Below, in pieces: positions 1-6,689 of a stretch of DNA of 24,480 bases. The DNA comes from Syntrophomonadaceae bacterium (lineage in GTDB: Bacteria > Bacillota > Dethiobacteria > DTU022). The position numbers and the translations under genes are program-made. The stretch covers positions 1-24,480 of the forward strand of contig SLHT01000234.1 in NCBI GenBank assembly GCA_007136055.1, written 5' to 3'. The notes beneath the pieces are model-generated. The model had not been told where the DNA came from. It saw only the letters and a list, made by a program, of their open reading frames with translations, and ran no database searches. Numbering within the stretch: the first letter of the stretch is position 1; each line of letters opens with the position of its first letter.

Positions 1-1182
1 GATGCTTTATTAAACAAGCTGCCCATGCTGGTGGACACTACTTTACGCGACGGTGAACAGACTGCCGGGGTTGTCTTTTCGAACCGCGAAAAACTGAGAA
101 TCGCTAAAATGCTTGATAACTTAGGAGTGCATCAGATCGAAGCGGGAATACCGGTCATGGGCGGGGATGAAAAAGAAGTTATTAAGGAAATAGTTGGTTA
201 TAAACTAAACGCTTCAATTATGGCCTGGAACAGGGCTAACGTTGAAGATATAAAGCACTCTATAGAATGTGGTGTAGACGCAGTGGCGATCTCAATTTCT
301 ACCTCGGACATCCATATCAATTATAAGCTGAAAACATCACGTGAATGGGTTCTTAAAAATATGACTGAAGCAGTCAAATTTGCGAAAAAACAGGGGCTCT
401 ATATTTCGGTTAATGCCGAAGACGCTTCCCGTACCGAGATGGACTTTTTGGTTCAGTTTGCCGAAGAGGCCAGGGCTGCAGGGGCAGACAGGCTGAGATT
501 TTGTGATACGATCGGCACCCTTGAGCCTTTTAAGACCCACCGCATTATTACCGAGTTGATCGAAAAAACAGGCATGGCTATCGAAATGCACACCCACAAT
601 GATTTTGGTATGGCTACGGCCAATACTCTGGCCGGTTTGAAGGCAGGGGCGCAGTTTCTGGGCGTAACTATTAATGGGCTCGGTGAGAGGGCGGGTAACG
701 CAGCCCTGGAAGAAGTTGCCATGGCCCTGAAGCACTTATTTGACATAAACCTGGGCATGCAAACCAAAGATTTCCGCAACCTCTGCGAATATGTAGCCCG
801 GGCATCCGGAAGGCAGCTTTATCCGTCCAAACCAATCGTTGGAGCCAATACTTTTGCGCATGAATCAGGCATCCATGCTGACGGGGTTCTCAAACATCCC
901 GAAACTTATGAAATCTTCAGGCCGGAAGATGTCGGCCTGGAAAGACAGATCGTAATCGGCAAGCATTCAGGTTCAAAAGCGATAAAAATGAAATTTGTAG
1001 AATACGGTATCGACTTGTCAGATGACGAAGCAGCTGATTTACTGAAGTCTGTGCGGGCGGTGACTGTAGATTTAAAACGGACGCTATTCGATAAAGAGTT
1101 AATGTATATCTATGAAGATTACCTGTACGAAAAAAAGATTGCCTCTTCTACCGGAAACTCCGGTCCTACTAAGGAGCTATAA
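1..1182 (+). CDS. nifV: NifV-type homocitrate synthase, probably 5'-partial
   Basis: Condenses acetyl-CoA with 2-oxoglutarate to homocitrate in the cytoplasm; homocitrate is a ligand of the nitrogenase cofactor or a pathway intermediate. The DTTLRDGEQTAG motif of the HMGL-like TIM barrel lies at the N terminus, followed by MAWNR, HTHNDFGMA (metal-binding histidines), NGLGERAGNAALEE and HESGIHADG. The pattern MAW-R, LRF-DT-G and RASGRQ agrees with NifV as I remember it from Azotobacter better than with LeuA, and the LeuA regulatory domain is absent. The first ATG (25) has no ribosome binding site and leaves only three residues before DTTLRDG. The frame is open to base 1, so the start probably lies upstream of the window. 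No nif gene is visible, so a role outside nitrogen fixation is possible, for example as a Re-citrate synthase, a related family often annotated the same way. Confidence 0.82.
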   Translation, partial: DALLNKLPMLVDTTLRDGEQTAGVVFSNREKLRIAKMLDNLGVHQIEAGIPVMGGDEKEVIKEIVGYKLNASIMAWNRANVEDIKHSIECGVDAVAISISTSDIHINYKLKTSREWVLKNMTEAVKFAKKQGLYISVNAEDASRTEMDFLVQFAEEARAAGADRLRFCDTIGTLEPFKTHRIITELIEKTGMAIEMHTHNDFGMATANTLAGLKAGAQFLGVTINGLGERAGNAALEEVAMALKHLFDINLGMQTKDFRNLCEYVARASGRQLYPSKPIVGANTFAHESGIHADGVLKHPETYEIFRPEDVGLERQIVIGKHSGSKAIKMKFVEYGIDLSDDEAADLLKSVRAVTVDLKRTLFDKELMYIYEDYLYEKKIASSTGNSGPTKEL

Positions 1183-1187
1183 CTAAA

Positions 1188-2141
1188 ATGAGAGATGATC
1201 TTTATTGTGCGGTTGATATCGGCGGCAGCAAAATATTACTGCTTTTAATTGACGGCACCGGTAATGTTTTATTCAGGGAAAAGGCAGCAACGCCCAGACC
1301 TGAGGAACCTGCCGCTATCATCCGAACCATGGAAACACTACTTCAAAAAGCCAACTCTGAATGTGGGCTGGAGGCTAAAAGCAAGCCAAAAGGCATTGGT
1401 GTTTGCATTGCCGGATTTTTAGATCATAACAAGGGATTGGTCTACCAATCTCCAAACCTGCACTGGTCTGAACCTGTCCCTTTTGGAGAAATGATGTCTA
1501 AAGCTTTTAAGTGTCCGGTTATAATTGAAAACGACGCTAATGCCGCCGTGGTTGGCGAGGTGTATTTCGGCGCAGCCAAAGGGCACCGTGACGTTATTTA
1601 TATCACAATCAGTACCGGAATTGGCGGAGGACTCTTTTTAAATGGCCGGTTGTACCGCGGCAGCAGCGGTTTTGCCGGCGAAATAGGGCATATTAAACCT
1701 TTCGGCAAGGGGAGGACATGCAATTGCAGCGGTAACGACTGTCTCGAAATCTGGACCTCAGGTACCGGCCTTGCCCTGAGCGCCAGGTCATTGTGGTCTG
1801 AAAGCGATCACGGTGGAGATAAGCTTGACACCCGCTGGCTTTTTGAGCAGGCTGAATCAGGAAACACTTTAGCTGAAGAGATTATTAGTCAAACCATAAA
1901 AAATACCGGCAGAGGTCTGGCCAACCTGGTCACCTTGTTTAACCCTTCCTGCCTGGTTATCGGTGGTGGTGTTGCGGGCAACAGGAGCGATTACCTGGCT
2001 GGAGTGGCCGAACAGATTAAAAAAGAAGCCATAAAGCCCTCTGTTGAAATTACCCCCTTTGAAGTGTTCCCGGCCGAACTGGAACCTGAAGCCGGTATAT
2101 GGGGAATGTTTGCCCTATTAACCGGACGGGTGGTGGATTAA
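1188..2141 (+). CDS. ROK-family sugar kinase (glucokinase-like)
   Basis: Probable cytoplasmic ATP-dependent kinase for glucose or a related sugar. The 317 residues fit the ROK family length. The N-terminal phosphate-binding DIGGSK is at residues 10-15. The catalytic Asp is in ENDANAA (D116), and the STGIGGG phosphate loop is near residue 142. The ROK zinc site is complete: H168 in GEIGH, then C178, C180 and C185 in CNCSGNDCLE. The zinc site and DIGG motif favour a kinase over a ROK repressor, and there is no N-terminal helix-turn-helix. An AAGGAG ribosome binding site lies inside the 3' end of the preceding synthase gene, with only 5 bp between the genes, so they are probably cotranscribed. 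The substrate cannot be read from the sequence. Confidence 0.88.
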   Translation: MRDDLYCAVDIGGSKILLLLIDGTGNVLFREKAATPRPEEPAAIIRTMETLLQKANSECGLEAKSKPKGIGVCIAGFLDHNKGLVYQSPNLHWSEPVPFGEMMSKAFKCPVIIENDANAAVVGEVYFGAAKGHRDVIYITISTGIGGGLFLNGRLYRGSSGFAGEIGHIKPFGKGRTCNCSGNDCLEIWTSGTGLALSARSLWSESDHGGDKLDTRWLFEQAESGNTLAEEIISQTIKNTGRGLANLVTLFNPSCLVIGGGVAGNRSDYLAGVAEQIKKEAIKPSVEITPFEVFPAELEPEAGIWGMFALLTGRVVD

Positions 2142-2147
2142 GAAACA

Positions 2148-2900
2148 ATGAATAATGGCGAACCGCTGGAGCAAATAGAACAAATTGAACAATTGGATCC
2201 GATTTTTGATTTTCTGGAGCTTTTAATATCGCGTTACGGCACTACCGGCATCGCTGCGGCCATGTTTGCTGAAAGTGCGGGTGTTCCATTCGCTTCTACT
2301 ATTGTTCTGCTTACAGCCGGAACAATGATTTTAAGAGGATCAGTATCATTCTGGACTTTGCTATTGGCCTCAACTATTGGTATTACCGTCGGTTCTATAT
2401 TCAGTTATGTTGTCGGCTTGCTTGGCAGCATGGCCGGGACAGCAGTTAAAACGGGTTTTTTAGTTCGGCACCCTGAACACTCCAAAGTAGCTCGTGCATC
2501 AAATAAATCCAATATTCTGAGGCTATGGGACAAGTATGGCATTTTTTCAATATTTATGGCCCAGCTATGGGGTTTTTCCCGTACCTTTGGTTCCTTTCCA
2601 GCCGGAGCGATGCACGTGAACTTTTTTCTTTTTATTATATATACTTTCCTTGGTGGAGCGCTTTTTAGCTTTGTCTATATTGCTGCCAGTATTGCCCTGA
2701 CAGGAACAATGAGCGCAACAATTGGTATTCTTAAAACTGTCCTTGATATATCACCGTGGTTATTCATACTGGTAATCGCAATCCTGGCTGCCGCAGCCTA
2801 TCTCTTAGTTCAAAAAAAGCGCACAGGGTCTTTTCCTGACTTCAGGCGCATATGGTCCACTTTTGCCGGGAAGTTTCGTCATCATAATTTTAAAAACTGA
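2148..2900 (+). CDS. DedA-family membrane protein
   Basis: Integral membrane protein of the DedA (SNARE-associated/VTT) family, whose members act in lipid carrier recycling and membrane homeostasis. The hydrophilic N terminus, rich in Glu and Gln, is followed by a re-entrant segment with the acidic residue E42 (FAESAGVPFAST). Further hydrophobic segments lie around 67-95, 132-145, 155-190 and 200-222. The family's G-R-F-x-P-x-x-R motif is altered here to A-Q-L-W-G-F-S-R: the final Arg (R145) is kept but the first Gly, Arg and Pro are not. That makes it a divergent member, and activity should not be assumed. The gene begins 6 bp after the ROK kinase stop with only a weak GGTGG ribosome binding site, which suggests translational coupling. 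Confidence 0.82.
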   Translation: MNNGEPLEQIEQIEQLDPIFDFLELLISRYGTTGIAAAMFAESAGVPFASTIVLLTAGTMILRGSVSFWTLLLASTIGITVGSIFSYVVGLLGSMAGTAVKTGFLVRHPEHSKVARASNKSNILRLWDKYGIFSIFMAQLWGFSRTFGSFPAGAMHVNFFLFIIYTFLGGALFSFVYIAASIALTGTMSATIGILKTVLDISPWLFILVIAILAAAAYLLVQKKRTGSFPDFRRIWSTFAGKFRHHNFKN

Positions 2901-2921
2901 TTTACCAGCAAGGAGCGTTTG

Positions 2922-4046
2922 ATGCAAAATAACCTGAGTAACACAGTTTCCATAGTCCGCTGCAGCCGCTATCAGAAAGATACTGTCCTGGAAAGTATAA
3001 AATACTTATTAGCGCCATGGGGCGGGATCGGCTATTTTGTCAGTCCGGGACAAAAAGTTTTACTAAAACCAAACCTGCTTGCTGCTGTTAAACCGGAAGA
3101 GGCCGTCACCACTCATCCAATCGTCATAAAAGCACTGGCTGAACTGGTGCAGGAAGCGGGTGGCCTGGTTTACATTGGAGACAGCCCGGGCAGTAACAGG
3201 GAAGCTAGTGTCTACCGGTTAACAGGCATGCAGGCCGTTGCGGAAGAAACAAATTCAAACTTAATTGTGTTTGACCGCATGAAAAAGAAGGATTATTATA
3301 TAAGAAGTGGCAAACAAGAGCTGGAACTGGCTGCTGTGCTTGATGAGGTTGACACTGTAATTAACGTGGCTAAGCTAAAAACCCATCCTCTAACCGGATT
3401 AACTGCAGCAGTAAAGAATACTTACGGCTGTATTGTTGGCAAAAAAAAGAGCCGGATGCATTTTGAACATCCATTGCCACGGGATTTCGCGAGGATTGTA
3501 GTTGAAATATACCTCGCTGTTAAACCTGCACTTTCGATTATCGATGCAATAATTGCCATGGAAGGAGCAGGGCCGCGCAGAGGTAAGCCAAAGAATAGCG
3601 GCCTGTTACTGGGTTCACCAAACGCAGTTGCCCTTGACCGCATAGCCTCAGAATGCGCGGGCTTCAAGCCGGATCAGGTTACCACGTTAACTGCGGCCAG
3701 GGAAAAAGGTCTTGCAGGTGTTAATCTTAATGAGATTACCACTAAAGGTTTAAGCCTGGAAGAAAGCCGGATCAGGGGATTTAATAAAGGTACAGCTGCC
3801 GGTGGAAATATTGGTCGGCTGGCAGCAAATTTCCCGGTGACCTGGCTGCGGGGTTGGTTGGAAAACAGGCGTCCTTATCCAAATATAGATGATAGGCTTT
3901 GCACAAACTGCGGTCAGTGCGCAAAATGGTGCCCGGCCCAGGTTATTTCTACAGGAAGCAGTATACCGGATATAGAAATAGATTCTTGCATACGATGTTA
4001 CTGCTGCGGGGAGTTCTGCCCAACAGGAGCAGTTAATATAAAATAA
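2922..4046 (+). CDS. DUF362 protein with C-terminal 2[4Fe-4S] domain
   Basis: The N-terminal 300 or so residues match the DUF362 domain, with GQKVLLKPNLL near residue 43, THPIVIKAL near 64 and GDSPG near 86. The last 54 residues are a bacterial-type double ferredoxin: C327-C330-C333-C337P and C356-C359-C362-C366P, with an extra cysteine at 361 (CIRCYCC). The family is widespread in anaerobes but its reaction is not established; an electron-transfer or redox maturation role is likely from the clusters. I chose ATG at 2922 because AGGAG at 2911-2915 is 6 bases away; an in-frame TTG at 2919 is the alternative. The gene lies between dedA and a small ferredoxin on the same strand, with gaps of 21 and 26 bp. 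Confidence 0.85.
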   Translation: MQNNLSNTVSIVRCSRYQKDTVLESIKYLLAPWGGIGYFVSPGQKVLLKPNLLAAVKPEEAVTTHPIVIKALAELVQEAGGLVYIGDSPGSNREASVYRLTGMQAVAEETNSNLIVFDRMKKKDYYIRSGKQELELAAVLDEVDTVINVAKLKTHPLTGLTAAVKNTYGCIVGKKKSRMHFEHPLPRDFARIVVEIYLAVKPALSIIDAIIAMEGAGPRRGKPKNSGLLLGSPNAVALDRIASECAGFKPDQVTTLTAAREKGLAGVNLNEITTKGLSLEESRIRGFNKGTAAGGNIGRLAANFPVTWLRGWLENRRPYPNIDDRLCTNCGQCAKWCPAQVISTGSSIPDIEIDSCIRCYCCGEFCPTGAVNIK

Positions 4047-4072
4047 GGGACGTTGCTAGAAAGGAAGTTAAC

Positions 4073-4285
4073 ATGGGTAAAGCAAAATTTAGCCTAAAAG
4101 TTTACAATGAACGCTGTAAAGACTGTGGTATTTGTTTTGAGTTTTGCCCCAAGGATAACTTGAAGCCCGGTGAAGATGGAAGTCCCGTGCTGATCGATAA
4201 AGATGAATGCACAGGTTGCAAGCTGTGCGAGTATATGTGCCCTGACTTTGCCATTCAGGTTCAAAAGGATAATAAAACTGAGTAA
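4073..4285 (+). CDS. Small 2[4Fe-4S] ferredoxin, KorD-like
   Basis: This 70-residue protein has two intact cluster motifs, C15-C18-C21-C25P and C46-C49-C52-C56P. Spacing and sequence (CKDCGICFEFCP, then CTGCKLCEYMCP) resemble the delta subunit of 2-oxoacid:ferredoxin oxidoreductases, especially KorD of the 2-oxoglutarate enzyme. It would carry electrons from the thiamine-diphosphate subunits. The usual partner genes korA, korB and korC do not follow within the window, so it is either an orphan subunit acting with proteins encoded elsewhere or a stand-alone ferredoxin. A good GAAAGGAAG ribosome binding site precedes the ATG. The neighbouring 2-oxoglutarate-using homocitrate synthase gives a loose metabolic link only. 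Confidence 0.85.
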   Translation: MGKAKFSLKVYNERCKDCGICFEFCPKDNLKPGEDGSPVLIDKDECTGCKLCEYMCPDFAIQVQKDNKTE

Positions 4286-4506
4286 ATAAAGGTGTTTCTA
4301 ACGTTAGCAATTGGCTCAAAAAAACGCCGGCGCAGTGCCGAAGCAACAATAAATATGACATTCCTTTCAGCACGCAGCGACTGATCAGCGAAAGTTTCAA
4401 TAACAGGCCTGGCAATATGAGACCATAATTAATTAACAGGGCTACGGAAAGCAAAATATAAGTCAAAAGCAAAACCTGGCGATCTCCATAAAGCGAGGTT
4501 AAACTT
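4286..4506 (+). other. Intergenic region between ferredoxin and hydrolase genes
   Basis: No convincing forward gene is seen. The stretch holds a perfect 10 bp palindrome CTAACGTTAG at 4298-4307, a short GC hairpin near 4327-4341 without a T-run, and a promoter at 4433-4462. On the reverse strand one frame stays open right across it and reads as strongly hydrophobic (roughly 4290-4540), but it lacks a good start and ribosome binding site and runs into two real genes. It may be non-coding or the scar of lost genes. Confidence 0.5.
4433..4462 (+). promoter_or_regulatory. Sigma-A-type promoter for the hydrolase gene
   Basis: TTAACA (4433-4438) and TATAAG (4457-4462) are each one base from consensus and separated by 18 bp. 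Transcription would begin near 4469, giving a short leader before the GAGG ribosome binding site at 4495-4498. This supports a gene start near 4507. Confidence 0.6.
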
Positions 4507-5262
4507 ATCACTAATTCCACCTGGCAAAAGATTACCATTACAAATAAAAAGGGACTGCATTTATCAGCTCTCCTGATTGATACCGGTAATCCCGCTGTTG
4601 TTATCGTCTGCCACGGGTTCACCGGTTCAAAAGAAGGTGGAGGGCGCGCTGTTGAAATGGGGGAAGCTCTTGCTGAAAGAGACTTCAGCACCCTGTTATT
4701 CGATTTTGCCGGCTGTGGTGAAAGTGAAGGCGCCTGGAAAGATATTTCTTTAGGCAGGCACACGGAAGACCTGGAATCAGTGGTCGCATGGTGCCGCCTA
4801 AGAGGCTATACAAAGATAATTTTAACCGGTAGAAGTTTCGGTGGCAGCACAGTTTTAAATTACGCTTCCCGCGATAGTAAGATCAGCGCAGTTTGCACCT
4901 GGGCGGCAGCAGCCAGGTTAAGCGAACTATTCAGCCGTTTCTCAGGGTGTCAGGTAAACGGCCCCCCTGATCAATTGGTGAATATTACGGGAGACGAGGG
5001 GACAATCCATCTGAAAAAAAACTTTTTCTATGATCTTCTGCAGCATGATCTGTTAGAGAATGCAGCATCACTTAACCTTTGCAGATTGCTGATTATTCAC
5101 GGCTCCGCCGACGAATCAGTCCCTGTTGAAGATGCCCACCTGCTCTTCAGGGCAGCACCTGAACCAAAAGCATTGGCAATAATTGAGGGAGCCGACCACC
5201 GCTTCTCCAACCACATCGAACAGGTCTGGGAAACTTTCTTTAACTGGTTGGAAACAATCTAA
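4507..5262 (+). CDS. Alpha/beta hydrolase (serine hydrolase), non-canonical ATC start
   Basis: Cytoplasmic alpha/beta-hydrolase-fold protein, probably an esterase or acyl hydrolase; the substrate is unknown. The oxyanion-loop motif HGFTGS is at residues 36-41, nucleophile S110 in GRSFGG, acid D202 in GSADES, and H231 in GADHRF. The first in-frame ATG (4657) would delete the first strands and the oxyanion loop, although the frame upstream encodes them clearly (KITITNKKGLHLSALL, then VVIVCHGFTGS). No ATG, GTG or TTG exists in frame between the stop at 4489 and 4657. An ATC at 4507 sits 8 bp after GAGG (4495-4498) and behind a good promoter, so I take it as the start. The length of 251 residues fits the family. 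A base error turning ATG into ATC is equally possible. Confidence 0.75.
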   Translation: MTNSTWQKITITNKKGLHLSALLIDTGNPAVVIVCHGFTGSKEGGGRAVEMGEALAERDFSTLLFDFAGCGESEGAWKDISLGRHTEDLESVVAWCRLRGYTKIILTGRSFGGSTVLNYASRDSKISAVCTWAAAARLSELFSRFSGCQVNGPPDQLVNITGDEGTIHLKKNFFYDLLQHDLLENAASLNLCRLLIIHGSADESVPVEDAHLLFRAAPEPKALAIIEGADHRFSNHIEQVWETFFNWLETI

Positions 5263-5278
5263 CTGAGGGAGGCTAAAA

Positions 5279-6598
5279 GTGAATAAAAAGTATTATTTAA
5301 TCACCCTCGGCTGCCAGATGAATGAGCACGACTCCGAAGTTATTTCAGCAATCCTGGAAAATATGGGTTACCTGGCAGCGATGGGGCCTGAAGAAGCCGA
5401 CCTGATTATAATCAATACCTGCGCCGTGCGTAAAAAACCGGAAGATAAAGTTGCTTCCCTCCTGGGCAAGTTTGCCGCTCTGAAAAATAATAACAGCGGT
5501 TTAATGATTGCTGTGGGCGGATGTATGTCACAGCAGGTAGATGCCGCAAAGTACTTAAAAGAACGTTTCCATCATTTAGACCTTATTTTTGGTACTCATG
5601 CCCTGCCCCGTTTACCTGAACTGATTCGCAGGGCCGCTGATAAAAAAGAGACCGTTATCGATATAAAAGAAGATTATTCCGACAGAGAGGGTCTTTCTGT
5701 TGCCCACAGCGGCTCCTTTAAAGCCTGGCTGCCAATCATATACGGTTGTAACAATTACTGTTCATACTGCGTTGTGCCCTATGTGCGCGGACGTGAACGG
5801 AGCAGGTCTATGACAGATATTCTGGTGGAAGCGCGCGAGTTGGCAGATCATGGATTTCTTGAGATAACGCTGCTGGGACAAAACGTTAATTCCTACGGTC
5901 AGGATTTGCCCGGAAACGAAACTTTCGCCGACCTTTTGGCTGAACTGAACAGGATAAAGGGGCTGGAAAGAGTCCGTTTTATGACCTCCCACCCCAAGGA
6001 CCTTTCCAATCAATTAATAGACATAGTTCGAACAGGAGAAAAGATCTGCGAACATTTTCATCTACCTGTTCAGTCGGGAAGCAATCGAATTCTGGAAATG
6101 ATGAACCGCCGTTATACCCGCGAGTATTATCTTAACCTGGTCGGAAAAATTAAAACAGCCATTGAAGGTGTTTCGATCACATCCGATATTATTATCGGCT
6201 TTCCCGGCGAAGAAGAAGATGATTTCCTGGCAACAGCCGACCTGGTCAAGAAAGCACGCTTTGAAAACGCTTTTTCATTTATTTATGCACCGCGCAAAAA
6301 AACCGCGGCGGCAGCTTTTCAGGACAACACCACTTATCGGGAAAAAGAACTGAGGCTGCAGCGTTTAAATGAGATTCAGCATCAGGTCAGTAAAGAACTG
6401 AACAGCCTTTTAACTGATCAGACAGTAGAACTCCTGGCCGAAGGGCCGAGTAAGAATGATCCCGAAGTCCAGGCAGGGCGGACCAGGACCAATAAGCTGG
6501 TTCACTTCAGGAGCCCCACTGACCAGACAGGAAAGCTGATCAAAGTTAAAATAACCGAAGCCCGAACCTGGAATCTGGTTGGGGAGCCGGTCAGTTAG
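5279..6598 (+). CDS. miaB: tRNA-2-methylthio-N6-dimethylallyladenosine synthase MiaB
   Basis: Radical-SAM methylthiotransferase that adds the 2-methylthio group to i6A37 of tRNAs reading UNN codons. The N-terminal UPF0004 domain carries the auxiliary-cluster cysteines C12, C48 and C82. The radical SAM cluster motif is C157-N-N-Y-C161-S-Y-C164. The central TIM-barrel landmarks (LLGQNVNSYG, FHLPVQSGS, IIGFPGE) and a C-terminal TRAM domain ending NLVGEPV follow. The 439 residues match the family. The GTG start at 5279 is fixed by GAGGGAGG just upstream at 5265-5272. miaA, which makes the i6A substrate, lies further down the same strand, so both steps of ms2i6A37 synthesis are encoded in this block. 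Confidence 0.96.
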   Translation: MNKKYYLITLGCQMNEHDSEVISAILENMGYLAAMGPEEADLIIINTCAVRKKPEDKVASLLGKFAALKNNNSGLMIAVGGCMSQQVDAAKYLKERFHHLDLIFGTHALPRLPELIRRAADKKETVIDIKEDYSDREGLSVAHSGSFKAWLPIIYGCNNYCSYCVVPYVRGRERSRSMTDILVEARELADHGFLEITLLGQNVNSYGQDLPGNETFADLLAELNRIKGLERVRFMTSHPKDLSNQLIDIVRTGEKICEHFHLPVQSGSNRILEMMNRRYTREYYLNLVGKIKTAIEGVSITSDIIIGFPGEEEDDFLATADLVKKARFENAFSFIYAPRKKTAAAAFQDNTTYREKELRLQRLNEIQHQVSKELNSLLTDQTVELLAEGPSKNDPEVQAGRTRTNKLVHFRSPTDQTGKLIKVKITEARTWNLVGEPVS

Positions 6599-6677
6599 TG
6601 TTAATAAATAATATGTCCGTCTTAACAGCAGTATAAAGCAACTATTCAACTGCACAAGGGGTAAGGACAGTAAGGCA

Positions 6678-6685
6678 GGGGGGGG
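6678..6685 (+). repeat. G8 homopolymer tract in the mutS ribosome binding site
   Basis: Eight consecutive G lie 4 bases before the TTG start of mutS and form the only ribosome binding site there. Homopolymer runs of this length can gain or lose bases by replication slippage. Confidence 0.85.
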
Positions 6686-6689
6686 AAAC

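Noticed and set aside
4089..4763. 224-codon reverse-strand open frame as a full gene
   Set aside because: It overlaps the real ferredoxin and hydrolase genes, has no ribosome binding site and no family resemblance outside the hydrophobic middle, which is reported separately as a weak observation.
4657..5262. Hydrolase starting at the first ATG (4657)
   Set aside because: That start would remove the first strands and the oxyanion loop, which are clearly encoded upstream in the same frame, and it has no suitable ribosome binding site.
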